From Vibrio sinaloensis (lineage in GTDB: Bacteria > Pseudomonadota > Gammaproteobacteria > Enterobacterales > Vibrionaceae): a stretch of 64,000 nucleotides of DNA. Position numbers and translations under genes: made by a program. Shown piece by piece: positions 11,887 to 20,625 of this stretch (position 1 is its first letter; each line of letters starts with the position of its first letter). Location: positions 434,001 to 498,000 of the forward strand of contig NZ_CP096199.1 in assembly GCF_023195835.1 (NCBI RefSeq), given 5' to 3'. Under the pieces are notes generated by a model. The model worked only from the letters and a program-made list of their open reading frames with translations. It was not told where the DNA came from and did no database searches.

Positions 11887-11928
11887 AATGTACACTTGTG
11901 CGCTGATTAAAGCTTACAGGTGTAAGCT
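11887..11928 (+). promoter_or_regulatory. FabR-like operator palindromes upstream of the acyl-CoA synthetase
   Basis: At 11911-11928 the half-sites AGCTTACA and TGTAAGCT form a perfect inverted repeat with a 2-bp centre. At 11887-11904 a weaker copy, AATGTACA-CT-TGTGCGCT, lies 24 bp away. The architecture and the core TACA-NN-TGT resemble sites of the TetR-family repressor FabR (half-site AGCGTACA), which senses acyl-CoA/ACP saturation. The strong site ends 13 bp before the ATG, so a bound protein would block transcription or early elongation. Assignment to FabR is inference. Confidence 0.6.
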
Positions 11929-11941
11929 AAAGGTAGTAAAA

Positions 11942-13750
11942 ATGGCCAACCTAGATTTTCATATCGTAAAACGAATTCGAGACCAGATTGCACAAGGCAA
12001 AGATCGCATTGCCCTCAAGCATAAAGTAGGCAATATGTGGAACGGCATAAGCTGGAAGCAGTTTGGTCAGCAAGTTGATGCGCTGTCGCTTGCATTATTG
12101 GCTCAAGGCATTCGAGTCCAAGACAAAATCGGAATGTTTTCCAACAACATGCCCCAGTGGACAGTCGCTGACTTTGCCGCAATGCAGCTGCGCGCTGTTT
12201 CGGTACCGATTTACCCGACCAATACCGCTGCTCAATCAGCCTACATCTTGCAAAATGCCGATGTACGAGTGCTGTTTGTCGGTGAGCAGGCGCAATTTGA
12301 TGCCGCTGTCTCTATTTTTGAGCAGTGCCCTGATCTCGAGTTGATTGTCGCCATGTCAGAGGATGTGAACATTGGTGAGCATAGCTTTGCTACTTCTTGG
12401 CAGCAATTTATTGCCCAAGCGAACCAAGCGCACCAGCAAGAGCTTGATACTCGCCTCGACCAAGCAAACTTCGATGATCTGTTAACGCTTATCTATACTT
12501 CAGGCACCACAGGTCAGCCTAAAGGGGTGATGCTAGATTATGCTAATATCGCCGCACAGCTAGAGGGCCACGATCAACGCTTGAGCCTGTCGCAACAGGA
12601 TATCTCATTGTGTTTCTTACCGCTGTCGCACGTCTTTGAGCGCGCCTGGACGTTTTACGTGCTGTACAAGGGCGCAACCAACTGCTACCTACAAGACACC
12701 ATGCAAGTACGCGATGCGCTGAGCCAAGTGCGTCCAACTGTCATGTGTGCAGTTCCTCGCTTCTACGAGAAGATCTTCTCAGCGATACACGAAAAAGTGG
12801 CCAAAGCGCCGTTTATCCGCAAAGTGCTGTTCACTTGGGCTGTGAACATGGGCGCGAAGATGGCGGTGTGTCATCAAGAGAGTCGCAAGCCTTCGCTGAT
12901 ATTGAAGAAATCACACGCTTTGGCAGACAAGCTGGTGTTGTCTAAGCTTCGCGCTCTGCTTGGAGGCAATATCCACTTTATGCCCTGTGGTGGTGCCAAG
13001 CTAGACGAAACCATCGGGCGCTTCTTCCACGCTATCGGAATCAACGTTAAGTTGGGCTACGGTATGACCGAAACGACAGCCACGGTTTCATGCTGGGATG
13101 ACAAATGCTTCAACCCCGACTCTATTGGGATGTCGATGCCCGGCGCTCAAGTTAAGATTGGCGACAACAACGAGATCCTAGTTCGTGGACCTATGGTGAT
13201 GCGCGGTTACTACAAGATGCCAGAAGAAACCGCCAAAACATTTGATGAGCACGGCTTTTTGAAAACGGGTGATGCCGGTCATATTGATGAAAATGGCAAC
13301 TTGTTTATTACCGACCGCATCAAAGAGCTGATGAAAACATCGGGCGGAAAATACATTGCCCCACAAATGATTGAAGGGGCTATTGGTAAAGATCACTTTA
13401 TTGAACAGATCGCTGTCATCGCGGATACGCGAAAGTTCGTGTCTGCGTTGATCGTCCCTTGCTTTGACTCACTCGAAGAGTATGCCAAAGAACTTAACAT
13501 CAAATACCACGACCGTGTTGAGTTGGTGAAACATCATCAAATTGTTGAGATGCTGGAAAAGCGGGTCAACGATCTGCAACAAGAGCTGGCTAAGTTCGAG
13601 CAGGTGAAAAAATTTAAGTTGCTGCCCAAAGCATTCTCTATGGATGCTGGTGAACTGACGCCAACCCAGAAACTTCGCCGTAAAGTCATTAACGACAAAT
13701 ATCAGGATGAAATCGAAGAAATGTACACAGATAAGGCCGATAAAAAGTAG
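11942..13750 (+). CDS. Long-chain acyl-CoA synthetase (AMP-binding, FadD/FAA1 type)
   Basis: A 602-residue member of the adenylate-forming family that activates long-chain fatty acids with ATP and CoA. The P-loop-like motif [14 protein letters not shown] (about residues 182-195), the YGMTET motif (about 373-378) and the KTGDAG/TDRIKE motifs (about 440-460) are in order. The length and N-terminus suit the eukaryote-like AMP-dependent synthetases rather than classical FadD. The ATG at 11942 is used because the preceding in-frame codons overlap the operator palindrome and lack a ribosome-binding site, while AAAGG precedes this ATG. Monocistronic, with own terminator. Confidence 0.9.
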   Translation: MANLDFHIVKRIRDQIAQGKDRIALKHKVGNMWNGISWKQFGQQVDALSLALLAQGIRVQDKIGMFSNNMPQWTVADFAAMQLRAVSVPIYPTNTAAQSAYILQNADVRVLFVGEQAQFDAAVSIFEQCPDLELIVAMSEDVNIGEHSFATSWQQFIAQANQAHQQELDTRLDQANFDDLLTLIYTSGTTGQPKGVMLDYANIAAQLEGHDQRLSLSQQDISLCFLPLSHVFERAWTFYVLYKGATNCYLQDTMQVRDALSQVRPTVMCAVPRFYEKIFSAIHEKVAKAPFIRKVLFTWAVNMGAKMAVCHQESRKPSLILKKSHALADKLVLSKLRALLGGNIHFMPCGGAKLDETIGRFFHAIGINVKLGYGMTETTATVSCWDDKCFNPDSIGMSMPGAQVKIGDNNEILVRGPMVMRGYYKMPEETAKTFDEHGFLKTGDAGHIDENGNLFITDRIKELMKTSGGKYIAPQMIEGAIGKDHFIEQIAVIADTRKFVSALIVPCFDSLEEYAKELNIKYHDRVELVKHHQIVEMLEKRVNDLQQELAKFEQVKKFKLLPKAFSMDAGELTPTQKLRRKVINDKYQDEIEEMYTDKADKK

Positions 13751-13784
13751 TTTATCTATGTGTTAATTTTCTGATTGAACAAAT

Positions 13785-13824
13785 ATCCCCCAGTACATCA
13801 TCTCGATGGCTGGGGGATTTTTTT
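13785..13824 (+). terminator. Terminator after the acyl-CoA synthetase gene
   Basis: ATCCCCCAG pairs with CTGGGGGAT over a 16-nt loop and is followed by seven T residues, 35 bp after the stop codon. Confidence 0.88.
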
Positions 13825-14190
13825 GGCACTTTAGTGGCAGGGGCCGAGGCGTCATCACTCTTCATTACTTGGAATGTTTGTCAAAATAATTGAGCGAATT
13901 TTTAACTGTATTTGGTGAATAACACTAATTGCGCGTCAATAAGCCAAGTGGTTTTGTTATGAAACGTCTGTTGAAAGAATAAAGTGCAGTTTGCGACAAA
14001 AATCGCATTAGACCCCTTGATAAGAAAGCGTTACATTTGTTGCGTAACCTTGCTTTATGTTACCTGTGAGCAAGGCATAGCCGAAAAAGTGGAAGTATTT
14101 CGAATTAGGCTACGAATAAGACCTAGACTATGAAAAACCAACCCATTGTGTCGACCTCATACAGTGGCTGATTGGTTAAGGAGAAAAAAT
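13825..14190 (+). promoter_or_regulatory. ilvIH upstream region
   Basis: About 365 bp of non-coding DNA precede ilvI. In E. coli this operon is activated by Lrp at several upstream sites, so a long regulatory region is expected, but Lrp sites are too degenerate to place here. An inverted repeat GTTAC-N9-GTAAC is visible at about 14031-14049. I found no leader peptide rich in Ile, Leu or Val codons and no attenuator stem followed by a T run, so attenuation as at leu is unlikely. Confidence 0.4.
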
Positions 14191-15915
14191 ATGGCAGCAA
14201 TGTTGTCCGGTGCTGAGATGGTAGTTCAATCTCTGATCGAAGAAGGCGTCGAGCAGATCTTTGGCTACCCAGGTGGATCTGTACTTGATATTTACGATGC
14301 TCTGCACGCGAAAGATGATCAAATTAAGCATGTACTTGTTCGTCATGAACAAGCTGCGACTCATATGGCCGATGGCTATGCACGCGCAACAGGTAATCCT
14401 GGCGTGGTGCTGGTCTGCTCTGGCCCTGGTGCGACCAATACCATTACTGGTATAGCCACAGCCTATATGGACTCAATTCCAATGATTGTTATTTCAGGCA
14501 ACGTGCCAAATAACATGATTGGTAATGACGCGTTTCAAGAGTGTGATATTGTTGGTGTTTCTCGCCCGGTCGTAAAGCATAGCTTTTTGGTGAAAAAGGC
14601 CGAAGACATCCCTGAAACGGTAAAAAAAGCCTTCTACATTGCGACCACCGGTCGACCTGGCCCGGTATTGATTGATTTGCCAAAAGATGTGATGAATCCT
14701 TTGGTGAAGCTACCTTACGAATACCCAAAATCGTTGTCGATGCGCTCTTACAAGCCGACCACTAGCGGACACAAAGGTCAGATTAAAAAAGGCCTTAAAG
14801 CGCTGCTGGAAGCGAAAAAACCGGTACTTTATGTCGGTGGCGGCGCCGTTATCTCTGAAGCGGAACAGCCTTTGCTTAAACTGGCCGAAGCACTCAACCT
14901 TCCGGTCGTTAGCACCTTGATGGGCTTGGGGGCATTCCCTGGTACACACAAAAACTCATTAGGTATGTTGGGAATGCATGGTCTTTATGAAGCGAATATG
15001 GCGATGCATAAAGCCGACCTTATTTTTGGTGTTGGGGTTCGCTTTGACGACCGTACCACTAATAACCTTGAGAAGTATTGCCCTAATGCCAAGGTCATGC
15101 ATATCGATATCGATCCCTCTTCGATCTCTAAGAATGTCAAAGCGGATCTCCCTATTGTTGGCTCTGCCGACAAAGTGTTACACAGCATGGTCAGTTTGTT
15201 GGAAGAGCAAGGTAGCACTAACGATCAACAGGCATTAAATTGCTGGTGGGATGAGATTCAAAGCTGGCGCGATCGTCAGTGTCTGAGCTATGAAACCTCG
15301 GCTGAACGCATCAAACCACAACAAGTAATAGAGACATTACACAAGCTGACCAATGGTGACGCTTACGTCGCTTCCGATGTTGGCCAGCACCAAATGTTTG
15401 CTGCCCTCTACTACCCGTTCAACAAGCCGCGTCGCTGGATAAACTCTGGTGGTCTAGGCACCATGGGCTTTGGTCTACCAGCGGGAATGGGGGTGAAATT
15501 TGCCAAACCGGATGAAGAGGTTGTCGTCGTGACCGGAGATGGCAGTATTCAAATGAATATCCAAGAGCTCTCGACGGCCCTTCAGTATGATATTCCAGTT
15601 AAGATCATTAACTTAAACAACCGATTCCTCGGCATGGTAAAACAGTGGCAAGACATTATTTACCAAGGCCGACACTCTAACTCATACATGAGTTCTGTTC
15701 CCGATTTTGCTGCCATCGCGGAAGCGTATGGTCATGTCGGTATTCGCATTGAAACCCCGGATCAACTTGAATCGGGTCTTAAGCAGGCGCTAGAGATGAC
15801 AGATCGTCTCGTGTTTGTAGACATCAGTGTGGATGAAACCGAGCATGTGTACCCGATGCAAATCAAAGGTGAGGGTATGGACAAAATGTGGCTAAGCAAA
15901 ACGGAGAGAACTTAA
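14191..15915 (+). CDS. ilvI: Acetolactate synthase III large subunit
   Basis: A 574-residue thiamine-diphosphate enzyme, equal in length to E. coli IlvI. It makes acetolactate and acetohydroxybutyrate for valine, leucine and isoleucine synthesis. Visible features are the [10 protein letters not shown] start region with [15 protein letters not shown] (about residues 50-64, containing the catalytic Glu), the central FAD-binding domain, and the TPP motif starting [12 protein letters not shown] and ending LNN (about 449-477). ATG at 14191 has AAGGAG 7 nt upstream. It is separated by 1 bp from ilvH, its regulatory subunit. Confidence 0.97.
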   Translation: MAAMLSGAEMVVQSLIEEGVEQIFGYPGGSVLDIYDALHAKDDQIKHVLVRHEQAATHMADGYARATGNPGVVLVCSGPGATNTITGIATAYMDSIPMIVISGNVPNNMIGNDAFQECDIVGVSRPVVKHSFLVKKAEDIPETVKKAFYIATTGRPGPVLIDLPKDVMNPLVKLPYEYPKSLSMRSYKPTTSGHKGQIKKGLKALLEAKKPVLYVGGGAVISEAEQPLLKLAEALNLPVVSTLMGLGAFPGTHKNSLGMLGMHGLYEANMAMHKADLIFGVGVRFDDRTTNNLEKYCPNAKVMHIDIDPSSISKNVKADLPIVGSADKVLHSMVSLLEEQGSTNDQQALNCWWDEIQSWRDRQCLSYETSAERIKPQQVIETLHKLTNGDAYVASDVGQHQMFAALYYPFNKPRRWINSGGLGTMGFGLPAGMGVKFAKPDEEVVVVTGDGSIQMNIQELSTALQYDIPVKIINLNNRFLGMVKQWQDIIYQGRHSNSYMSSVPDFAAIAEAYGHVGIRIETPDQLESGLKQALEMTDRLVFVDISVDETEHVYPMQIKGEGMDKMWLSKTERT

Positions 15916-15916
15916 T

Positions 15917-16411
15917 ATGAGACACATTATTTCACTGCTATTGGAAAACCAACCGGGTGCGTTATCCCGAGTGGTTGGCTTGTTTTCTCAGCGTGCCTAC
16001 AACATTGAGTCATTGACGGTTTCGCCTACTGATGATGAAACCTTATCTCGACTGAACATCACCACCATTTCTGATGATATGGAGCTTGAGCAGATCCAGA
16101 AGCAACTCAACAAACTGATTGATGTGCTTAAAGTGCAAGAAGTGACTGAGTTGGACCATATCGAACGTGAGTTGATGATGGTGAAAGTGAAAGCGAGTGG
16201 ATTTTCTCGTGCTGAGGTAAAGCGCACTGCTGACATTTTTCGCGGTCAGATAGTCGATGTGACGGCCTCGCAATATACCGTACAGATGGCGGGTACCAGT
16301 GAAAAGCTGGACGCCTTTATCCAAGCTATTTCAGAAGTCACCGAAGTGATTGAAGTGGCCCGAAGTGGGGTAGTGGGTATCGCTCGTGGAGAGCGGGCAC
16401 TCAAGCCTTAA
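15917..16411 (+). CDS. ilvH: Acetolactate synthase III regulatory subunit
   Basis: A 164-residue ACT-domain protein (163 in E. coli). The N-terminal ACT domain (MRHIISLLLENQPGALSRV, residues 1-19, then GLFSQRAYNIESL) binds valine and confers feedback inhibition on IlvI. The C-terminal half (about 80-160) is the second ACT-like domain. It starts 1 bp after ilvI, so translation is coupled. Confidence 0.97.
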   Translation: MRHIISLLLENQPGALSRVVGLFSQRAYNIESLTVSPTDDETLSRLNITTISDDMELEQIQKQLNKLIDVLKVQEVTELDHIERELMMVKVKASGFSRAEVKRTADIFRGQIVDVTASQYTVQMAGTSEKLDAFIQAISEVTEVIEVARSGVVGIARGERALKP

Positions 16412-16430
16412 TCGAACAAACTACAGCAAT

Positions 16431-16461
16431 AAAAAACCACCGCCAATGCGGTGGTTTTTTT
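16431..16461. terminator. Bidirectional terminator between ilvH and serA
   Basis: AAAAAACCACCGC pairs with GCGGTGGTTTTTTT around CAAT. The A run and T run on either side let it work for convergent ilvH (plus) and serA (minus). Confidence 0.93.
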
Positions 16462-16474
16462 GTCTTCTTTTCTA

Positions 16475-17704
16475 TTAGTGAAGGATACGAGCGCGAATCG
16501 TGCCTTCGATACTTTTCAGTTTCAGCAACGCTTCTTCTGAACGTTCGGTTTCAACGTCAATCACCACGTAACCAAAGTCAGCGGCGGTCTGTAGGTACTG
16601 ACCAGCAATGTTGATCCCTTCTTCGGCAAAGATGGTGTTGATTTGCGTCATGATACCCGGGCGGTTTTTGTGAATATGCAGCAGGCGCGAACAATCACGA
16701 TGCTCTGGAAGCGATACCTCTGGGAAGTTAACGCTCGATAGCGTTGAACCATTGTCTGAATACTTGGCCAGTTTGCCCGCGACTTCGACACCAATGTTCT
16801 CTTGCGCTTCCTGGGTTGAGCCACCGACGTGAGGCGTCAGGATCACGTTGTCGAACTTTTGTAGCGGCGATTCGAATGGATCGGCATTGGTCTTTGGCTC
16901 AGTTGGGAATACATCGATGGCCGCCCCGGCCAGATGACCTGATTCCAAGGTATGGCATAACGCTTCAATATCTACCACAGTGCCGCGCGCCGCATTGATG
17001 AAAATAGCCCCTGGCTTCATGCGAGCAAATTCCTCAGCGCCCATCATGTTTTTCGTTTCTGGCGTTTCTGGGACGTGTAACGAAATCACATCACACTTAT
17101 TGAGCAGTTCGCTCATGGTGTGTACTTGAGTGGCGTTACCGAGTGATAGTTTGTTTTCGATGTCATAGAAGTAGACACGCATACCTAAGTTTTCGGCAAT
17201 GATACCGAGCTGGGTACCGATATGCCCATAACCTATGATACCCAGGCGCTTACCACGTGCTTCGTAAGAGTTGTCGGCGCTTTTCTTCCAGATACCACGG
17301 TGTGCTAGTGCGTTTTTCTCTGGAATGCCACGCAACAACAGTAGTATTTGGCCCAAGACCAATTCGGCGACACTGCGGGTGTTCGAGAATGGGGCATTGA
17401 ACACAGGGATACCACGGCTAGCCGCAGCTTTGAGGTCAACTTGGTTAGTACCGATACAGAAGCAGCCAATCGCGACCAGTTTTTCTGCCGCGTTGATGAC
17501 TTTTTCAGATAGGTTGGTACGCGAGCGAATGCCGATAAAATGCACGTCTTTTACTGCTTCGAGCAACTCGTCTTCGGCAAGAGAGCCTTTGTGGTACTCG
17601 ATGTTGCTGTAGCCAGCCGCTTGGAGGACCTCTACCGATGATGGGTGCAGACCTTCAAGCAACAGAATCTTGATTTTATCTTTTTCCAGCGAAACTTTGG
17701 CCAT
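16475..17704 (-). CDS. serA: D-3-phosphoglycerate dehydrogenase
   Basis: A 409-residue NAD-dependent dehydrogenase (410 in E. coli) that oxidises 3-phosphoglycerate in the first step of serine synthesis. The Rossmann motif GIIGYGHIGTQLG is near residues 155-167; the INAARGTVVD and TPHVGGSTQEA segments carry the catalytic Arg and His. The C-terminal 75 residues form an ACT domain (HIHKNRPGIMTQIN) that binds serine for feedback inhibition. The 250-bp region to rpiA upstream contains two PurR-like boxes. Cytoplasmic tetramer by family knowledge. Confidence 0.97.
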   Translation of the reverse strand: MAKVSLEKDKIKILLLEGLHPSSVEVLQAAGYSNIEYHKGSLAEDELLEAVKDVHFIGIRSRTNLSEKVINAAEKLVAIGCFCIGTNQVDLKAAASRGIPVFNAPFSNTRSVAELVLGQILLLLRGIPEKNALAHRGIWKKSADNSYEARGKRLGIIGYGHIGTQLGIIAENLGMRVYFYDIENKLSLGNATQVHTMSELLNKCDVISLHVPETPETKNMMGAEEFARMKPGAIFINAARGTVVDIEALCHTLESGHLAGAAIDVFPTEPKTNADPFESPLQKFDNVILTPHVGGSTQEAQENIGVEVAGKLAKYSDNGSTLSSVNFPEVSLPEHRDCSRLLHIHKNRPGIMTQINTIFAEEGINIAGQYLQTAADFGYVVIDVETERSEEALLKLKSIEGTIRARILH

Positions 17705-17766
17705 TGTCTTCTTCCTTAAAGTGGGGAAATTGGGCTTAACTGGCGCACATTGGGCTAAAGCAGATA

Positions 17767-17812
17767 AAGCAAACGTTTTGCACGGCTTATAATATTACGC
17801 AAACGTTTTCCT
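17767..17812 (-). promoter_or_regulatory. Two PurR-type boxes upstream of serA
   Basis: ACGCAAACGTTTTCCT at 17797-17812 fits the PurR consensus ANGCAANCGNTTNCNT at every fixed position. AAGCAAACGTTTTGCA at 17767-17782 fits at most positions. Their starts are 30 bp apart, about three helical turns, and they lie 63-108 bp upstream of serA. The neighbouring rpiA is on the same strand and ends upstream, so serA is the only gene they can serve. Serine feeds glycine and one-carbon units into purines, so PurR control is plausible (inference). Confidence 0.7.
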
Positions 17813-17902
17813 TGTGCGTCTTCTGACCATTAAGTTATCAAAAAAAATACAGTTTGGGTAAGAAAATTACGGAATAAGGCATAATTTTTCTTGAGTAAAA
17901 TG

Positions 17903-17928
17903 AAAAAAACGGCGCCAATTGGCGCCGC
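17903..17928 (-). terminator. rpiA terminator
   Basis: On the minus strand CGGCGCC and GGCGCCG pair around AATT and are followed by seven T residues, about 30 bp after the rpiA stop codon. Confidence 0.93.
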
Positions 17929-17956
17929 TTGTAATGAAATAACAAAAAAATCGATA

Positions 17957-18613
17957 TTACTCTTCGATTTTCGCCCCTTCTGGCGTGCCAGTAATGACCA
18001 CGTCGGCGCCGCGATGAGCAAATAGCCCAACCGTTACCACCCCAGGAATTGCGTTGATTTTGTCTTCTAGTGCTTTCGGGTCGGTAATCTTCATGTGGTG
18101 AACATCAAGGATGACGTTGCCGTTATCTGTGATCACGCCTTCACGATACGCAGGATCGCCGCCAAGCTTAACTAATTCACGCGCCACGTAAGAGCGAGCC
18201 ATTGGAATGACTTCGACTGGCAGTGGGAACTGACCAAGTACATCTACCGCTTTGGTGTTGTCGACGATACAAACGAACTTGTCTGAAATGGCAGCAACAA
18301 TCTTTTCACGCGTTAACGCGGCACCACCGCCTTTGATCATATCGCGAGTTGGGTTGATTTCATCGGCGCCATCAACATAGATGTCGAGTTTGGCGACGTC
18401 ATTACAATCATACACTTCGATACCTAGCGCTTTGAGCTTCTCTGTTGATGCCTCAGAGCTTGACACTGCACCTTTAATTTCTTCTTTCATAGTGGCAAGT
18501 GCATCGATGAAGTGATTGACGGTCGAGCCAGTACCAACACCTACAATACTGCCTTCGGTCACATATTTCAGTGCTGCCCAACCAGCTTCTTTCTTCATTT
18601 CATCTTGAGTCAT
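17957..18613 (-). CDS. rpiA: Ribose-5-phosphate isomerase A
   Basis: A 218-residue enzyme that interconverts ribose 5-phosphate and ribulose 5-phosphate in the pentose phosphate pathway. Motifs of the family are visible: [14 protein letters not shown] (about 24-37), YVDGADEIN (about 79-87) and [12 protein letters not shown] (about 92-103, containing catalytic residues). The ATG at 18613 is chosen over one two codons upstream because AGGAG sits 6 nt before it; with the upstream ATG the Shine-Dalgarno would touch the start codon. Expressed as a single gene with terminator. Confidence 0.96.
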   Translation of the reverse strand: MTQDEMKKEAGWAALKYVTEGSIVGVGTGSTVNHFIDALATMKEEIKGAVSSSEASTEKLKALGIEVYDCNDVAKLDIYVDGADEINPTRDMIKGGGAALTREKIVAAISDKFVCIVDNTKAVDVLGQFPLPVEVIPMARSYVARELVKLGGDPAYREGVITDNGNVILDVHHMKITDPKALEDKINAIPGVVTVGLFAHRGADVVITGTPEGAKIEE

Positions 18614-18674
18614 GCTCATCTCCTAAAAGCGGTAGTAATATGGTTTGCGGCGCGATTATATCGCCAAATCACCC

Positions 18675-19262
18675 TTATTCCCAATCCCAGATACGGCTCG
18701 GGGTCACTATTTTGGGCAGTGGCACATCCCAAGACTCCGCCGGGAGTTGCTCGACTTGCTGGCAGTCATGGGCAAGTCCGATGGGCTTTGGACCTTGACC
18801 CGTTGCGAACCATGGAGCGAGCGTACGGTCATAATAGCCGCCTCCCATGCCGAGGCGTTGTCCTTGACGATCAAAGGCGACTAACGGAGTACACACTAAA
18901 TCTAGGTTGGCCACTGGGTAGACTTGGGTCTTGTCTAGCTTAGGTTCGGCAATCGAATATTGGTTGAGCACCATCGGTGTGTCACTTTGGTAGCGAAGAA
19001 ACAGCAAATGCCCTTTGGAAAAAGGGTGGATGACAGGGAGATAGGTACATTTTCCTTGTTGCCATAGCCACTCGATCAGCGGCTTGGTGTCGATTTCGCC
19101 ATCAGCGGTGAGATACAGAGCGATATGCTGGGCATAGTGTAGCTCTGGGAGTTGCGCGAACTGACGGACTAGATCCAGACCGGCAAGATACTGAGTATCG
19201 CTCGGCAGTTGGTTGCGCTTTTTACGGATATCGGCTCGGATTTGTTGACGAGAAACAGTCAT
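18675..19262 (-). CDS. 5-formyltetrahydrofolate cyclo-ligase
   Basis: A 195-residue protein of the 5-FTHF cyclo-ligase family (E. coli YgfA/FAU1), which uses ATP to convert 5-formyl-THF into 5,10-methenyl-THF. The basic N-terminus (SRQQIRADIRKKRNQL) and the GQRLGMGGGYYDRTL motif (about residues 143-157) are characteristic. The start at 19262 matches the family; an ATG four codons upstream is also possible and neither has a good ribosome-binding site. It is directly downstream of 6S RNA on the same strand, the conserved ssrS-ygfA arrangement, so it is probably translated from the 6S primary transcript. Confidence 0.93.
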   Translation of the reverse strand: MTVSRQQIRADIRKKRNQLPSDTQYLAGLDLVRQFAQLPELHYAQHIALYLTADGEIDTKPLIEWLWQQGKCTYLPVIHPFSKGHLLFLRYQSDTPMVLNQYSIAEPKLDKTQVYPVANLDLVCTPLVAFDRQGQRLGMGGGYYDRTLAPWFATGQGPKPIGLAHDCQQVEQLPAESWDVPLPKIVTPSRIWDWE

Positions 19263-19291
19263 AGTTGTACCCATGTTAGTCGGGTATCGAG

Positions 19292-19475
19292 TAGGGATAC
19301 CCCAGAGTGCCGTTGGAGATATCGACCCTTGAACCAGCTGGTTCAAGGCGGATCAGCAGAGATAACCGTAGGCTTCTCGGTTCAAGCCGAGCTTGCTCAG
19401 TAGCTATCAAGTACTAACCCTTAGGTATTGCTTATCGGCTCAGGGACTTAATCCCCTCACGCACACTCCAGGGTA
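19292..19475 (-). ncRNA. ssrS: 6S RNA
   Basis: About 184 nt on the minus strand between zapA and the 5-FTHF cyclo-ligase gene. The conserved 6S core is readable: GTCCCTGAGCCGATA near the 5' side, GAGCAAGCTCGG in the middle, CTTGAACCAGCTGGTTCAAG toward the 3' side, and ends ACCCTGGAGTG / CACTCTGGGGT that pair as the closing stem. 6S RNA binds sigma-70 RNA polymerase and mimics an open promoter, lowering transcription in stationary phase. A hairpin GGGTATC/GATACCC follows at 19282-19301. Exact ends are estimated. Confidence 0.93.
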
Positions 19476-19491
19476 AATTTGTTGGTAAAGC

Positions 19492-19800
19492 TTACTGCTG
19501 TCCTGGCTTCACTTTACTGATTGCGTTGTCTAACGATGCTGAGAGCTGTTCCATTCGCTCAGATAAGGCATCTTGTTCCTGCTTTGAATCACTGTCACGA
19601 GCGTCTAGCTCATGACAAAAGTTTAATGCAACAAACGTCAAAAGTTGAACTTCGTTAGTGATTTTTGTTTTCGCGGCCATCTCTTTTAGGCGCTCATCAA
19701 GTCGCTTGGCGGCATTGATCAAAGACTCTTCTTGCCCTGCAGGACAGTTAACAAGAGTATGCTTGCCTAAGATTTCCACTTCTACCGCTTGATTACTCAT
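19492..19800 (-). CDS. zapA: Cell division protein ZapA
   Basis: A 102-residue protein that cross-links FtsZ filaments at the division site (109 in E. coli). The N-terminal VEVEILGKHTLVNCPAGQE domain and the long C-terminal coiled coil (about residues 60-100, rich in Gln, Glu, Ser, Leu) are visible. The start at 19800 gives the family length; codons further upstream extend into an unrelated low-quality region. ssrS lies immediately downstream on the same strand, as in E. coli. Confidence 0.93.
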   Translation of the reverse strand: MSNQAVEVEILGKHTLVNCPAGQEESLINAAKRLDERLKEMAAKTKITNEVQLLTFVALNFCHELDARDSDSKQEQDALSERMEQLSASLDNAISKVKPGQQ

Positions 19801-20037
19801 ACCGACTCTATATCTGTTGCTTGAGGTGATAAAGCAGATAATCACCGAGGGGGAAACTATAGAAAAACGCGTATTAAGATTCAAGCTTTTCCCCACCCAC
19901 GACTGGAAATCAGCGGGCAAAAACACAGTAATTGGGCAATTTGGATAAAAGCTACTCACAATTGCGTAATCACTCGTTTTCGCTCGCTGTGGTAAGTGGT
20001 AGGATTGAGGTTATTTTCTCTGATTTAGGTCTATGCG

Positions 20038-20613
20038 ATGAGCGATACCAAGTTACCCGATTATCTGACATTTGCCAGCGAACTGCAGTCTGCTGGGTTA
20101 GCGGTCAATCCTGCTGAGTTACACGGTTTACTCGCCGGCATGCTAAGTGGCGGTTTGAGCCTGACGGATAAAAGTTGGCAACCACTGGTGTATGACTATG
20201 TCAGTGAAGGCATGGGCTGGCCGAGTAAAGTGCTGCAACTTGCGCAATCCACATTGGATGCCTCGGTGGTTGAATTAACCGGCTCCGGTATGGATCTAGA
20301 GCTGCTGTTGCCTGATGAAGAAGCCAGCGCGACTCTGTTTGATGTGGCGGATGCGCTTGCTGACTGGGTGAACCACTTTATTTCGGGCGTTGGGTTGATC
20401 AACGCGCCGATCGGCAAAGCGGCTGCAGACGTAAAAGAGGCGCTGGCTGACCTCGAAGAGATCGCTAAGCTTGGCATTGATGAAGACGATGATATGGAAG
20501 AGCAAGCGCAGCTCCTTGAGCAAGTGATCGAGCATGTTAAAGCCTGTGTGTTGACCATTCACGCTGAATTTGGCCGTAAAGTCGAGGCTCAAGCGGCACC
20601 TACGATTCACTAA
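20038..20613 (+). CDS. ygfB: UPF0149 family protein YgfB
   Basis: A 191-residue acidic, mostly helical protein of the YecA/YgfB family, with the PDYLTFASELQSAGLAVNPA start and the ELHGLLAGML motif (about residues 22-31). The family has no enzymatic motif; in Pseudomonas aeruginosa YgfB acts as a transcriptional modulator of the AlpA-dependent amidase pathway, but that role cannot be assumed here. It is divergent from zapA and 12 bp upstream of ubiH, the same order as in E. coli (ygfB-pepP-ubiH-ubiI), but pepP is absent between them. Confidence 0.9.
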   Translation: MSDTKLPDYLTFASELQSAGLAVNPAELHGLLAGMLSGGLSLTDKSWQPLVYDYVSEGMGWPSKVLQLAQSTLDASVVELTGSGMDLELLLPDEEASATLFDVADALADWVNHFISGVGLINAPIGKAAADVKEALADLEEIAKLGIDEDDDMEEQAQLLEQVIEHVKACVLTIHAEFGRKVEAQAAPTIH

Positions 20614-20625
20614 TTAGGCAGCACT

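Noticed and set aside
14031..14049. GTTAC-N9-GTAAC inverted repeat as a specific operator for ilvI
   Set aside because: Short half-sites and no match to a regulator motif I can name; left as a remark in the upstream region.
14130..14171. 13-codon [16 protein letters not shown] before ilvI as an attenuation leader
   Set aside because: It has only two branched-chain codons (one Ile, one Val), no ribosome-binding site, and no terminator stem follows it.
20196..20610. Two overlapping minus-strand ORFs (about 104-120 codons) opposite ygfB
   Set aside because: They mirror the codon pattern of the conserved ygfB gene and have no family features.
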